Both the position numbers and the translations under genes were made by a program. DNA of 64,000 bases, from NCBI GenBank assembly GCA_024278935.1, contig JAJRSF010000038.1:124001-188000 (forward strand). The letters run 5' to 3'. Shown here piece after piece: positions 36,567 through 48,000 of the stretch. Below the pieces are notes generated by a model. It was not told where the DNA came from. It did no database searches and saw only the letters and a program-made list of their open reading frames with translations. Within the stretch, counting starts at the first letter, position 1. Each line of letters begins with the position of its first letter. This DNA comes from Candidatus Zixiibacteriota bacterium. Its GTDB lineage: Bacteria > Zixibacteria > MSB-5A5 > GN15 > FEB-12.

Positions 36567-37019
36567 ATGATTGATAGAACAGACAAAAAAATACTCAATG
36601 TGTTACAAGCAAATGGTCGTCGTGCCAATAAAGATATTGCCGGCGATGTCGGCATGGTGCCATCGGCGATTTCCGAACGGATTAAAAAACTCAAAGACCA
36701 AGGTGTTATCAAAAAATTTGAGACACGTCTTGACCCAGTAAAAGTCGATATGAATCTTCTCGCGTTTGTCTATGTGACGACGAATGAACTTGTTGATGGT
36801 TGGGATACCGGTCATAAACTTTCTGAGATTGAAGAGATACAGGAAGTATACAATGTTGCCGGGGAAGATTGTTATTTGATAAAAGTTCGGGTCAAAGATA
36901 CCAAAGGACTTTCGGATTTACTTCGTGAAAAAATCGGAGTGATTGAAACTGTTGTGTCAACTCGCACTACGATTGTGCTTGATACATATAAAGAAACTTG
37001 TCACATAAAACTAGATTAA
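36567..37019 (+). CDS. Lrp/AsnC family transcriptional regulator
   Basis: A 150-residue regulator with the family layout. An N-terminal HTH (MIDRTDKKILNVLQANGRRANKDIAGDVGMVPSAISERIKKL begins it, about 1-60) precedes a RAM ligand domain (about 65-145) with VYNVAGEDCYLIKVRVKD and the RTTIVLDTYKE end strand. AAAGGA lies 7-8 bp before ATG 36567. Just upstream a symmetrical ATACTGTAT (about 36539-36547) could be an operator for autoregulation. It is the first gene of an operon with an EamA-type exporter and an FMN split-barrel protein, a common pattern in which Lrp-type regulators control amino-acid or metabolite export. Confidence 0.93.
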   Translation: MIDRTDKKILNVLQANGRRANKDIAGDVGMVPSAISERIKKLKDQGVIKKFETRLDPVKVDMNLLAFVYVTTNELVDGWDTGHKLSEIEEIQEVYNVAGEDCYLIKVRVKDTKGLSDLLREKIGVIETVVSTRTTIVLDTYKETCHIKLD

Positions 37020-37027
37020 GAATTAAG

Positions 37028-37995
37028 ATGACTGATAATTTAAAATACAAAATCATATTAGCCTTTGCGTCGATATATCTCATTTGGGGTTCGACTTATT
37101 TAGCTATACGAATTGGTGTTGAAACAATCCCACCATTTTTAATGGCGAGTATTCGATTTATAATTGCCGGGGTTCTTTTTTATGGTTATGGAATAATTAA
37201 AAAAGCTGAAAAACCAAAACCGAAACATTGGGTCACTACGTCGATAGTCGGAATTCTTCTTTTAGTTGGTGGCAACGGACTGGTCAGTTGGGCAGAAGAG
37301 GTAGTTCCATCTGGGATTGCGGCTTTACTGATTGCGATGGTTCCATTGTGGATTGTTATCTTCGATGCACTCCATCCGAAAGGGAACCGTCCTTCGATGA
37401 AAGCAATCGGCGGACTTGTCTTAGGATTCATTGGTGTTGCTGCTTCGATAAACCCGACAGACATAGGTGGCTTTGCTGAAATAAATCAGTTCGGTGCATT
37501 GCTCTTAGTCTGTGCGACAATCTTCTGGGCATCAGGGTCTATCTACGCCAAGTATTCTGAAATGCCAAAATCATTAATCTTTGCTTCCGGGATGCAAATG
37601 ATAGTTGCCGGGTTTGTTTACTTCTCTTGGCAATTTTTTCCGGAGAACTACACGAATTTGAATATAGTTCGGTTACATTTGACGCCTGGATGTCACTTTT
37701 ATATCTCATAACTTTTGGGTCAGTTGGCTATGGTGCTTATATCTGGTTGTTACAAGTTGTCGAACCATCCAAAGTTGCTACCTACGCCTATGTCAATCCT
37801 GTTATTGCATTGATGCTTGGGAGTCTTATTGCATCGGAAACAGTTTCCGCTTGGACAATAGGATGTTCTCTGTTTATTCTGGCTGCCGTTTTTATAATCA
37901 TCAGCTCAAAAAAGAAATCACCTCAAGTTACAGAAGTAAGTGAAGAAAGAGTTGTCGATAATTTTCGAAAAACAAAATTAAAAGGAACTGTCTAA
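37028..37995 (+). pseudogene. EamA/DMT-superfamily exporter broken by a 1-bp frameshift
   Basis: An inner-membrane drug/metabolite transporter of the YedA/RhaT-like EamA type. The first frame (from ATG 37028) gives five or six membrane segments (IYLIWGSTYLAIRIGVET, SIVGILLLVGGNGLVSWAEE, IGGLVLGFIGVAASINP). It runs off frame after GFVYF near 37624, where a second frame continues correctly with LAIFSGELHEFEYSSVTFDAWMSLLYLITFGSVGYGAYIWL to 37995. Inserting one base at about 37625 restores a roughly 320-residue protein of normal EamA length. An upstream ATG at 36998 would overlap the Lrp gene and is less likely. Either a real inactivating mutation or a sequence error. The next gene starts directly after its stop codon. 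Confidence 0.85.
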
Positions 37996-38568
37996 ATGAA
38001 AAAACATGACCTTACCAATATAGATATGATGCGTCGTAAGGACCGTCAAGTTACCGATGATGCATGGATTGTCGACTATCTTGCAAGGGCAGAATTTGGA
38101 ACGATTGCAACTGTTTTGGAAGACCAACCTTTTTTGACTATGACCGTTTTTGTTTATGACAAGGAGAGCCATGCGATTTATGCGCATACTTCTAAGCATG
38201 GCAGACTTTTTGCCAATATCAAGCAGGCTGATAAAGTTTGTTTTTCAGTAGGCGAGATGGGGAGACTTCTTCCTGCTAAAACATCTCGTGAGTTTTCAAA
38301 CGAATATAAATCTGTGGTTGTTTTTGGAAAATGTGAAGTGTTGACTGACATGAAAGATGCGACCGACAAGATGCATTTGCTGATTGAAAAATATTTTTCT
38401 CATCTCAAACGTGATGATGATTACAAAGCAATCAGCAAACCTGAAATAGAAGAAATTGCGGTGTATAAAATTTCAGTTGAGAGTTGGACAGCAAAGGAAA
38501 AAGAGGTTGAACCTGACTTCCTAGGTGCGATAAAATTTGAAGAAGTTTTACAGCTTAAAAATAAATAG
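37996..38568 (+). CDS. FMN-binding split-barrel protein (PPOX/NimA-like)
   Basis: A 190-residue protein of the pyridoxamine 5'-phosphate-oxidase-like fold. The N-terminal MRRKDRQVTDD motif is typical of the NimA-like group (nitroimidazole resistance-type proteins). Then come EFGTIATVLEDQPFLTMTVFVYD, IYAHTSKHGRLFANIKQADKVCFSV, and the second-half strand SVVVFGKCEVLTD. The fold binds FMN and usually reduces small molecules; the actual substrate is unknown. The start ATG follows the exporter's TAA without any gap, so it is translationally coupled in the lrp-eamA operon. The stop at 38568 is followed by 137 bp before the next gene. Confidence 0.87.
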   Translation: MKKHDLTNIDMMRRKDRQVTDDAWIVDYLARAEFGTIATVLEDQPFLTMTVFVYDKESHAIYAHTSKHGRLFANIKQADKVCFSVGEMGRLLPAKTSREFSNEYKSVVVFGKCEVLTDMKDATDKMHLLIEKYFSHLKRDDDYKAISKPEIEEIAVYKISVESWTAKEKEVEPDFLGAIKFEEVLQLKNK

Positions 38569-38605
38569 ATTCAACAATTCCATACTGCCTGTTTAGTAAT
38601 ATATC

Positions 38606-38634
38606 TTGACTGAATTGATGTTTATGTCTACTTT
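38606..38634 (+). promoter_or_regulatory. Promoter of the 902-residue secreted protein gene
   Basis: TTGACT (38606-38611), a 17-bp spacer and TACTTT (38629-38634) lie about 72 bp before ATG 38707. Confidence 0.5.
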
Positions 38635-38706
38635 AATATTATTGAAATTAAAATAAGTATTGAGAAGATTCTCGATATTTGAGACATAACTGCTTTGGAG
38701 GGCATT

Positions 38707-41415
38707 ATGGTTAAAAAAAATAATTCAGCAATTTTAGTCCTTACTTTATTATTCCTAACTCTAATAATCTCAACATCCGGGTTTATAAAAAGTCCCGAAA
38801 GTAAATTTGAGCCTCTACCGCTATCTACGTCGGTAGATAACAAAACATTTATTGATGTAAACAATATCTTAATGTTTGTCACCAACCATGGTTCTTTTGG
38901 TAGAGACCTTGGTGGCTCATTTGGATATGATTATGGAACATGGTATCCGTATACAGGTAACATCGATGATTATACTAATCATACAATTTTCGGCGATTAT
39001 AGTCCGCTGTATTCTTCAGGTCTTTGGATTGGTGGAATGGTCAACAATACGGTTCGGGTAACTGTTTCAGAGTACTCATCCGAATATGTTCCGGGTCCGA
39101 TGGAAAATAATACTTTTATGCCTGATCGTCCTGAATTTCGAGTTTTCAAACTTTATATAGATTCATTAAAAATTAATCCGAATCAAGATTATCTCGACTA
39201 TATGAACTATGGCGTAGCACAAGGTGCTCCTACGATTGTTGATATTGATGGGGATGAAGTTCCTCTTATGCGTGGTGAACAAATGCTTTGGTCAGTATTT
39301 AATGACGCTAATCCTTCAGGGCATACGAACATGGGGTCAGATCCTTTAGGTCTTGAAATTCAACAGACTGTTTGGTCTACCAACGATGTCATGGTAGATA
39401 CTGTTCCGAATGATGCACAAATAATTCCTATTCCTACCGGGAGTCAGAAAATTTTCACAGAAATAATTATTGATGACGCTCTATTCCTTACCGGTGATGA
39501 ATACGAACTTACTACTTCCTCAACTGCTACCGATGGAAGCGGTACTTGGAGCTTACGAAATGTAACCACAAATCAGGTTCTTGTTGTTGCTCAATTACTG
39601 GATATTGACAATCCATTTTCGCAAGTTATAGATGGTTTTATAATTAAATTTCTCTTTGATATAAATCGTGTGAATTCATTCGAAGTTGTAGCGAACGGTA
39701 ATGGTGTCGTAGATCCTCCGATTTCAGCAGCATTATGGTCGCAAGGTTTTCCAACTCCTGATTCAGCTGACCCAACATCGTTGCAACAAGTAGGTGATGC
39801 AATATGGGCGTTCCATACCGGCGATAACGGAGGTACCAGTGGAGGTGGAACTCGTGCTGATTACAACTCTTATAACGAGAGAGTGTATAGAGGTGATACT
39901 GCACGGATGAATATGACCAGTCGTTCTAATTGGGAGATGCGTTTTACCGGCTCGAATGATAACCCCGGTGTGAACGGTGGATATGCTCTATCAGCATATA
40001 TATCTGGTAAATCAATCTGGGTTCCTTTTGAATTATGGAAAACAGGGTTAAACACTCCCGATGACCCATCTGATGATATTCGATTAATACCTTGGATTTT
40101 CGATGATCAGGGCGATTCTCTTTATTATCTCTCTTCGTATGGTTCGGAAGCATTAGCAAATTGTGGACCTGGGGCAGGGCAATGTGAACACTCCGCATCG
40201 GATGGTGATGATGATCCAAATACTGATTGGGTATATTGGAGGATACCATCAAATAGTGCTGGGGAAATAGCCACTACCGGAGGAGACTCTGCTTATATGG
40301 TTTTTGAAAATGCTGCTATTGCTGACCCAACTATGGCATCATGGGGATACGATGAACAAAATGCATTTGACCGAACAGTTTTAATCAGTTTAAATGCCAG
40401 AGTGCAACCACCATTCAATCAGGAAACACCTGAACAGGGAACTATCTTTAGAATAAAAAGTAAACGTTCGATTGATTTAGATACAAACAGATTTGTTACA
40501 AATGCTGTTGAGATTATAACGGTTGGTGGTGATGCCAATTCTATTTACAATATGTATAAAATTACCAATAAAGGTACGAATGTAATTGATGATTGTTATA
40601 TATCTTTCTGGTCTGATCCTGACTTGGGTGACTTGTCTGACGATTTAATCGGGTGCGATACATTAAGTAATTTATGGTATTGTTATAATGCGACAAATAT
40701 AGATGCCAATTATGGCCCGGCTCCTCCTGCGATTGGATTCAAATTATTATATGGTCCGGTAGTTGAATCTGTTGGTGACTCTGCATTCTTTGGAACTTCA
40801 TTTATTAATGGCTATAAAAATTTACCGATGACATCATTCTCTCATTATTATAACGGCACTGATCCTGATGGAGCGATTGAAGCTTATAATTATATGAGAG
40901 GTAAAAAAAGTGACGGTTCCGATTATATCTATAATGGAGATGTTCTCTCTTATTTTGTCAGCGGAGATCCGGTAACAGGAGTAGGTGATCTCGATCTGAT
41001 ATCATCTGACCGTCGGATGATGGCTTCTAGTGGACCATTTACTTTTGCACCATCAAGCGTGCAATACATCTTTACTAAAATGGCTGTTGGACAAAGTAAT
41101 AATAATTTAAATTCAATCACTCATCTAAAAAATATTCTAAATTTACCATTTGAACCGTTTATAAATGAAAATGGTTGTTGTGTTGGTTACAGAGGGAATA
41201 TTGATAATTCTCCCGATGACGGAACTTTGAATTCTGTAGATATTTCTGATTTAGTATTTTTAGTTAGTTATGTGTTTACTGGTGGTGAAGCACCTGTTTG
41301 TACAGAAGAAGCAAATATTGATGGAGACTTAAATGAAACTATTGATATTTCTGATGTTGTATTTTTAGTAGACCTTATATTCCGTACAGGAACACAACCA
41401 TCGTTGTGTCCATAA
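38707..41415 (+). CDS. Large secreted protein with dockerin-like C-terminal module
   Basis: The start is ATG 38707, 4 bp after GGAGGG; an in-frame TTG at 38695 would include the ribosome site. The 902-residue product has a signal peptide (LTLLFLTLIISTSGF). Its main body begins with a motif-poor region containing NILMFVTNHGSFGRDLGGSFGYDYG and is rich in Asp, Gly, Asn and Tyr, with strands such as YSPLYSSGLWIGGM. I recognise no enzymatic motif; similar long proteins are frequent in FCB genomes without a function. The C-terminus carries GCCVGYRGNIDNSPDDG, then two DISD(L/V)VFLV repeats, and ends QPSLCP. The second repeat (VDLIFRTGTQ) is diverged. It is probably exported and displayed or released. 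Confidence 0.75.
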   Translation: MVKKNNSAILVLTLLFLTLIISTSGFIKSPESKFEPLPLSTSVDNKTFIDVNNILMFVTNHGSFGRDLGGSFGYDYGTWYPYTGNIDDYTNHTIFGDYSPLYSSGLWIGGMVNNTVRVTVSEYSSEYVPGPMENNTFMPDRPEFRVFKLYIDSLKINPNQDYLDYMNYGVAQGAPTIVDIDGDEVPLMRGEQMLWSVFNDANPSGHTNMGSDPLGLEIQQTVWSTNDVMVDTVPNDAQIIPIPTGSQKIFTEIIIDDALFLTGDEYELTTSSTATDGSGTWSLRNVTTNQVLVVAQLLDIDNPFSQVIDGFIIKFLFDINRVNSFEVVANGNGVVDPPISAALWSQGFPTPDSADPTSLQQVGDAIWAFHTGDNGGTSGGGTRADYNSYNERVYRGDTARMNMTSRSNWEMRFTGSNDNPGVNGGYALSAYISGKSIWVPFELWKTGLNTPDDPSDDIRLIPWIFDDQGDSLYYLSSYGSEALANCGPGAGQCEHSASDGDDDPNTDWVYWRIPSNSAGEIATTGGDSAYMVFENAAIADPTMASWGYDEQNAFDRTVLISLNARVQPPFNQETPEQGTIFRIKSKRSIDLDTNRFVTNAVEIITVGGDANSIYNMYKITNKGTNVIDDCYISFWSDPDLGDLSDDLIGCDTLSNLWYCYNATNIDANYGPAPPAIGFKLLYGPVVESVGDSAFFGTSFINGYKNLPMTSFSHYYNGTDPDGAIEAYNYMRGKKSDGSDYIYNGDVLSYFVSGDPVTGVGDLDLISSDRRMMASSGPFTFAPSSVQYIFTKMAVGQSNNNLNSITHLKNILNLPFEPFINENGCCVGYRGNIDNSPDDGTLNSVDISDLVFLVSYVFTGGEAPVCTEEANIDGDLNETIDISDVVFLVDLIFRTGTQPSLCP

Positions 41416-41541
41416 TCTGTTTTCTGTTGTATGAGAAGAATAAATCTACGTCATAAAATTTAAACTTTTATGACGTAGAAAAACTTCTGCCGAAACCTGA
41501 ATTGTAAATAATCGCAAAATTTGCATCTCAATATAATATTG

Positions 41542-41570
41542 TTGACCAAGTTGATTCATCTGTCTATCTT
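41542..41570 (+). promoter_or_regulatory. Promoter of the tandem sialidase-like paralogue operon
   Basis: TTGACC (41542-41547), a 17-bp spacer and TATCTT (41565-41570) lie about 73 bp before ATG 41643. The second paralogue starts only 20 bp after the first stops, so both probably use this promoter. Confidence 0.55.
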
Positions 41571-41642
41571 TTGTTATATCAAAGTATTATAGGGAGTCAA
41601 GAAAGTGAATTATAACGTTTAAGTCCCGTGGAGGGTCATGTT

Positions 41643-44600
41643 ATGTTACAATTTAAGGATGAATCTTCAATTCACAGCTTTCAAAATTTGTTCTGTATGA
41701 AAGCAAAATCAGTTTTTAAAAAATCACTCACAGGTGTTGCTCTCTCATTTATCATAATCGCCTTTTTTGCACCAAATGCTTTTACGGCAAAAAGTGCTGA
41801 TAATAATATTGCAATCAACAAAGTTAAGACAACCGCTGATTTTTATTCTCCACTCAGTGATTCACGAACCAAATCTGTCACTGGTACTGTCGCTGTTGGA
41901 AAACAAACATACAGCAGTAAGTCTACTTCTGTCTCACCGGGAATTGTAATAGGTGAAACATGGTATGATCTACAACAAAATGGCACAATGGGGCGCATGA
42001 TCGACTGGGGTAATGATGCCTCAACCGGAAACGGATTCATTCATAATACATGGATGCGGTTACCTAGTGCTACGAGTACAAACCGTCATTATGCGTATCG
42101 GTATTACGATGCCACAGTTGGCGGATTAAGTGACCTTGTCAATCTTAATGGTCTAAATGATTATAGTGGGTATACACAGATTCAATCGAAAGGTAATGGC
42201 GCTGCTATTGTTGGGGGTCATCTTAACCCAAACAATTCTGACCCATCTGATAATCAATCTCATTTTTACTATAATTTTGCAGTAGGAAATCCTTTTTGGT
42301 TTGAAAGTCGTATACCAGATACTGTCGCATATTATTTTTCTGAACTTCCAACTCAACATATTATATGGCCAAAGTTTGCCTATCAGGAAACTCCTACTGA
42401 TACAGTAACACACGTTCTTGCTCAAGTATATTCTCCTGCCAGTGAAGAAATCCCGGAAGCACTTTACTATTTTCGTAAGGTAGGTGCTGATGATGCCGGC
42501 AGTTGGGATTACCCCCCATATATTGTAGATACAGTAAATGTGAATGGGCATAGTATAGTTGCCAGTAGATTTTCTGATAAAGTTGCCATCGCCTGGCTTG
42601 GGCGGGTACCTGCTGAGGGTGATTGCGATACTTGTTCTAACAATGCAGAGATTTCGCTTCTGTGGGAACAAACAGAAAATGATATCTATTACCAAATTTC
42701 TGGAGACCAAGGTGTTACATGGGAGCCAAGAGTTAATGCAACTAAATATCATTATGAAACAGGGGTTTCAAGTTTTCGTGCAAACTCCGAACTATCAATT
42801 CTTATTGATATTTATGATGAATTACACCTAGTATGGACTGGTGTTCTTTGGAGCGACAGCTTTGAAAACTTAAGACTTGTTAAAGCTGCCCGTATTTTCC
42901 ATACATCTGAATCTCTTTTAGCTATTGGACATGCTCCACGAATTGTTGCGAATTCAGATTGGGAAGTTGAAGACAGTATCAAATGTTCAGGTGGTACATC
43001 TGAAGCAAATGTAGCTAAAGTTCAGGTTTCTGAATGTGATGGTAAATTGTATGTTCTGTTTGTGCAGTACAACGATTATCCAAATGGCGTCTATAATGAT
43101 TGTGCTGAACGTGCGATATCTGAATACGATGGTTCTGCCAATGGTGATTTATATTTTACGGTATCAACCGATGGTGGTGTAACTTGGGACTTACCTCGCA
43201 ACTTAACAAACTCAAGAACTCCCGGTTGTCTGCCGGGTGATTGTGAAGATGATAGCTGGCCGTCTATGGCTCGATACGGTCGTGCAAATAATGGTACCGA
43301 AAATTGGGCTGGTGCTGTTATAGTCGATCCATCAAATACTTTCTCTGGTGCCGCTGGTGAATACTTCCTTGATGTGCAGTATCTTTCTGATCGTGATGCA
43401 GGTGCTTATGGCTCAGGTTCAGACCCTGACGGAACCCAACAGTTGTCTCAAATGCAATGGTTCCGTCTGGCGTGTGTCGAACCAATTCCAATGCCACAGA
43501 TTTCTATTACGCCAGCCGAGGTTGACTATATATGGGTACGTCTTGGAGAACAGTTAGACCTTGACTTGACCATTGTAAACAATGGCAATGTTGGATTAAT
43601 GTACAGCACCTCTGTGATTGAAGATAATGGTCCTCCAGGATGGTTGAGCGTCTCAGGTCTTTCAGGTGCAATTCCTTCAGGTCTTTCAAATGTTGAAGTC
43701 GGTAAATTAACTATAAATAGTGGTGGCATTATTACTACTCCGGAATATTATTATGGTCGCATTATTTTTATATCAAATGCACTATCTACGATTACTCTAG
43801 AAGTTAGTGTCGTTGTTATCGATACGATTATTCTACCTAAGGTTGATACTATTGCCGGGTTCTTATCTCTACATGTATTATCCGATGGTAGCTATGGTCA
43901 CTACGAACCGAGACTCGGTTTAGATTATGTAGCAAACGGTTTTGATTGTGATACAACAGCATCCAGTTATTTAGGAGAAGGCTCACCTTTCTTTTTAACT
44001 ATAGACGGGAATGATACATTAATTACAACTGCAGCTTTTTCTACAAACTGGTTAGCTCCTGGAAGTTTTAAACCAATAAGAGATGAACTTTCTTTACCAT
44101 CAAAAGGATCGGAAGATTCATATAATTGGTATACAACCGGCACATTTATATCTGGTGATTCAAAATTAGCCTTTGAACAAAGATTTTTTGCTCCTACAGC
44201 TATTGGAGCCAACTATATGATTAAAGAACTCAAAGTTTGGTCGTATGATGGTTTGGCTCATTCCGGGATTCGAATCGGCGATGTTATCGATTGGGATATT
44301 CCGTCTGATTCAGGAGATGATAATCTCTCTGGGATTGATGGTATGAGTTCACGGAATTTGATATATCAAGTCGGAACTGAATTTGATACCGATGATATAG
44401 TTGGTAATACAGATTGTCTACCAAGTGACCGACGGTTTGGAGGAATGGCGTTTTTGAAATCTATGCGTAATGGGATCGATGAATCTTCTGTACCATATTC
44501 TGCTTATACTGCCCGAAATGATTCGTTTATCTATCCGACCGGTGGTCTTGTAGCCGGTCAATTGTGGAATATTATACAAAACTCAGGTTTTTGGGTTGAA

Positions 44601-45014
44601 ACTGATGTGACCGACCAACATATGGTCATGTGCTATCATCCATCACTCTCGATTGGTGCCGATGACACTGTTACTTTTTATACTTCGCTTGTAACTGTTT
44701 ATGATGGTCTGTTTACCGATGTAGGGGAAGCTGCAGATGCCGCCAAAGCATTTGCCGAAGAAAACGATTATTGGTCTTGGCTAATAAATACAGGTTGCTG
44801 TAAAGGGACCCGTGGTAATGTAGATGGCGACCCGAGTGACAATGTAGATATCTCTGATTTAGTTTACCTTGTCGATTTCATTTTTACAGGCGGACCTGCG
44901 CCACCTTGTTTTGAAGAGGCTGACATTACCGGTGATGGTTTCATTGATATAAGTGATTTGGTTGCCTTAGTTGGACATATTTTCATTTTCGGCGGTCCAT
45001 TTCCTCCATGCTAG
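41643..45014 (+). CDS. Secreted sialidase-like propeller protein with dockerin-like end, paralogue 1
   Basis: ATG 41643 follows GGAGGG by 7 bp; the GTG at 41628 would lie in front of it. The 1123-residue product has a signal region from MKAKSVFKKSLTG to NAFTAKSA after an 18-residue extension. The body (about 90-620) has Asp-box-like turns SGDQGVTWE and STDGGVTWD with long beta-rich stretches, as in BNR/sialidase-fold propellers. Catalytic sialidase arginines cannot be confirmed. An Ig-like beta-sandwich (LDLDLTIVNNGNVGLMYSTSV, about 640-740) and a domain of about 300 residues follow. The end has GCCKGTRGNVDGDPSDN with two DISDLV repeats, finishing FPPC. It has a tandem paralogue downstream. 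Confidence 0.75.
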   Translation: MLQFKDESSIHSFQNLFCMKAKSVFKKSLTGVALSFIIIAFFAPNAFTAKSADNNIAINKVKTTADFYSPLSDSRTKSVTGTVAVGKQTYSSKSTSVSPGIVIGETWYDLQQNGTMGRMIDWGNDASTGNGFIHNTWMRLPSATSTNRHYAYRYYDATVGGLSDLVNLNGLNDYSGYTQIQSKGNGAAIVGGHLNPNNSDPSDNQSHFYYNFAVGNPFWFESRIPDTVAYYFSELPTQHIIWPKFAYQETPTDTVTHVLAQVYSPASEEIPEALYYFRKVGADDAGSWDYPPYIVDTVNVNGHSIVASRFSDKVAIAWLGRVPAEGDCDTCSNNAEISLLWEQTENDIYYQISGDQGVTWEPRVNATKYHYETGVSSFRANSELSILIDIYDELHLVWTGVLWSDSFENLRLVKAARIFHTSESLLAIGHAPRIVANSDWEVEDSIKCSGGTSEANVAKVQVSECDGKLYVLFVQYNDYPNGVYNDCAERAISEYDGSANGDLYFTVSTDGGVTWDLPRNLTNSRTPGCLPGDCEDDSWPSMARYGRANNGTENWAGAVIVDPSNTFSGAAGEYFLDVQYLSDRDAGAYGSGSDPDGTQQLSQMQWFRLACVEPIPMPQISITPAEVDYIWVRLGEQLDLDLTIVNNGNVGLMYSTSVIEDNGPPGWLSVSGLSGAIPSGLSNVEVGKLTINSGGIITTPEYYYGRIIFISNALSTITLEVSVVVIDTIILPKVDTIAGFLSLHVLSDGSYGHYEPRLGLDYVANGFDCDTTASSYLGEGSPFFLTIDGNDTLITTAAFSTNWLAPGSFKPIRDELSLPSKGSEDSYNWYTTGTFISGDSKLAFEQRFFAPTAIGANYMIKELKVWSYDGLAHSGIRIGDVIDWDIPSDSGDDNLSGIDGMSSRNLIYQVGTEFDTDDIVGNTDCLPSDRRFGGMAFLKSMRNGIDESSVPYSAYTARNDSFIYPTGGLVAGQLWNIIQNSGFWVETDVTDQHMVMCYHPSLSIGADDTVTFYTSLVTVYDGLFTDVGEAADAAKAFAEENDYWSWLINTGCCKGTRGNVDGDPSDNVDISDLVYLVDFIFTGGPAPPCFEEADITGDGFIDISDLVALVGHIFIFGGPFPPC

Positions 45015-45034
45015 AAATGAGAGAGTGAGAGAAT

Positions 45035-48000
45035 ATGCCAATGTTGAAAAAACTAATTTTGTTATTACTAGTAATAAGTTTTTGTATACCAATTACTGGC
45101 AGAGTTCATTCTGCTATTGGAGAACAAACTTATAGTGGTAAGTCTACTTCTGTCTCACCTGGAATTGTAATAGGTGAAACATGGTACGATCAGCAACAAA
45201 CGAGTACTATGGGGCGCATGATAGATTGGGGCAATGATGAGTCCACAGGTAATGGGTTCTTACATAGTACATGGATGCAGTTATCTAGTGCTACGAGTAC
45301 AAACCGCCATTATGCGTATCGGTATTACGATGCGACAGTTGGCGGATTAAGTGACCTTGTAATTCTTAATGACCTAAATGATTATGGTGGGTATACGCAG
45401 ATTCAATCGAAAGGTAATGGTGCTGCTATTGTTGGCGGGTATAATCAAATAAATGGAGCAGGTGCTTCTCTGAATCATTTTTATTACAACTTTGCGGTCG
45501 GGAATCCTTTTTGGTATGAAAGTAATATACAAGAATCAGATATTTGTCCCGAGTGTGATTTTATCTCGGTTCCACAAGTTATTTGGCCAAAGTTTGCCTA
45601 TCAGGAGGGCAGTGATACCGTCACCCATGTGCTTGCCCAAGTATATTCTCCTGCCAGTGAAGAAACCCCGGGAGCTGTTTACTACTTTCGTAAAATAGGT
45701 GCTAACAATGTCGGCAGTTGGGATTACCCTCCATATATAGTTGATACATCTAATGTGAATGGGCATAGTATTGTTGCCAGTAAAACTTCTGATAAAGTAG
45801 CCATAGCCTGGCTTGGGCGGATACCTGCTGATGGTGACTGTGATACTTGTTCAAACAATGCGACAATTTCTCATCTCTGGGAGCAAATCGAAAATGATAT
45901 TTATTATCAAATTTCAAATGACCAAGGTCGTACTTGGGATCCTAGAGTTAACGCTACTAAATATCACTATGAAACAGGGGTAACCGGATGGCGTGCAAAC
46001 TCTGAATTATCAATTCTTCTTGACAGTTCTGATGAGTTACATCTTGTTTGGACTGGTGTTATTTGGGGTGACAGTTTTGCAAACTTAAGACTTGGTAAAG
46101 CTGCCCGTGTTTTCCATACATCTGAATCTATTTTATCTGGTGGACATGCTCCTCGTATTGCTGCGAACTCTGATTGGGAAGATGAGGATTCTATCAAATG
46201 TTCTGGTGGAAAATTTGATGCAAACGTTGCTAAAGTGCAGGTCTCTGAATGTGATGGGAAAATCTATATTCTGTTTGTGCAGTACAACGATTTTCCAAAT
46301 GGAATTTATAATGATTGTGCAGAACGTGCTACATCTGAATACGAAGGTTCTGCAAATGGTGATCTCTATATTGTAGTTTCAGATGACAATGGTGTCACTT
46401 GGGATATCCCTCGGAACTTAACAAATTCAAGAACACCTGATTGTCTACCGGGCGATTGCGAATCTGATAACTGGCCATCGATGGCTCGGTTTGGTCGTCA
46501 GAATAATGTTACTGACAATTGGAACGGAGCGACTATTGTTGACCCATCGGGAAGTTATTTCGGTGATATGTATCTAGATGTGCAGTATCTTGTTGATCGT
46601 GATGCTGGTGCTTATGGTTCTGGAGAAGCCCCGGAAGGAACCCAACAGCTATCTCAATTGCAATGGTTCCGTCTTGCATGTGTCGAGCCTGTTTCTTCTG
46701 CTCAAATTGCTTTATATCCTACTAAAATTCAACTTCCTACTTGGGTAAAACCTAACCAAACATTAAGTCTTAACCTTGAAATCACTAACTCCGGTAACAT
46801 TGGTCTTTCTTATGCAACATCAGTTGTTGAAGACAATGGTACTGCCGGATGGTTAAGCGTTTCCGGTCTTTGGGGATCTGTTCCTTCAGGTCTTTCTAAT
46901 GTTGAATCTGGTTTCGTTAACTTAAATGATGGTGGCGTTCAAACTACTGAAGCTACACTATCTGGTAGAGTTATCTTTACATCTAATGCTCCAAACACTG
47001 TCACCCTTGAAGTTACACTTCTTGTTGCTGATACTGTTGTTGCTGCTCAAGTCGATACTTTGGGTGGTTATTTATCACTGTCAGTTGGTTCTGATGGTAA
47101 GTATGGTCATTACGAACCTAGCGTTGGACTTGACTATAAAGCTAATGGTGTTGATTGTGATACTACTGCTTTTGGTGCTTCTTCTTACTTAGGTGAAGGT
47201 TCTCCAATCATCTTGACTATTACTGGTTCAGATACTAATATCGTAGCATCTGCATTTGGTAATAGCTGGCTAGACCCAAACGGATTCAAACCTATGGCTG
47301 ACGGTATAAGAGAACCTGGTGCTGGTTCTGCTTGGGGCTTTAACTGGTATACTACAGGTGTTTTCATTACTCCTGATTCTGCTATCGCTTTTGAGCAAAT
47401 TTTCTATGCTCCTACAGAAGTTGGTGCAAACTATATGGTCAAAGAACTTAAAATTTGGTCGCATGATGGCTTAGCACATTCCGGTTTAAGAATCGGTGAT
47501 ATTATTGACTGGAATATTCCATCTGATTCCGGTTTTGATAACCTTTCCGGTATTGACGGTTTAAATTCACGTAACCTAATCTATCAAGTTGGTACAGAAT
47601 TTGATCAAACTGATACACTTGCAGATGGTACAATCAATCCTTTCGGTACTGACTGTGTAGACGGTGACAGACGTTTTGGTGGAATGGCATTCTTGAAATC
47701 ACAGATACATGATGATTTTACTTTTTCTGATCTCTATGAGGTTCCTTATTCAGCTTATACTGCCAGAAATGATTCCTATGTGAATTCTGCCGGTAAATTA
47801 GATGCAGGAAAAATTTGGGCTAATATGGAAAACACCGGTATGTCGGTTGAAACTGATCTGACTGATCAGCATATGGTTATCTGTTATGACCCTTCATTAT
47901 CACTAGGTGCTGAAGATACATTAAGAATATTTGTATCATTGATTACAGTACAAGATGGTCTTGAAGCTGACTTAGCACAAGGTGCTGACGAAGCTGAAGC

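Noticed and set aside
36998-37027. ATG 36998 as the EamA start
   Set aside because: It overlaps the Lrp gene and adds a polar extension; ATG 37028 begins a typical EamA N-terminus.
42153-42752. 199-codon minus-strand frame opposite sialidase-like paralogue 1
   Set aside because: Antisense shadow; no ribosome site and the plus-strand gene is well supported.
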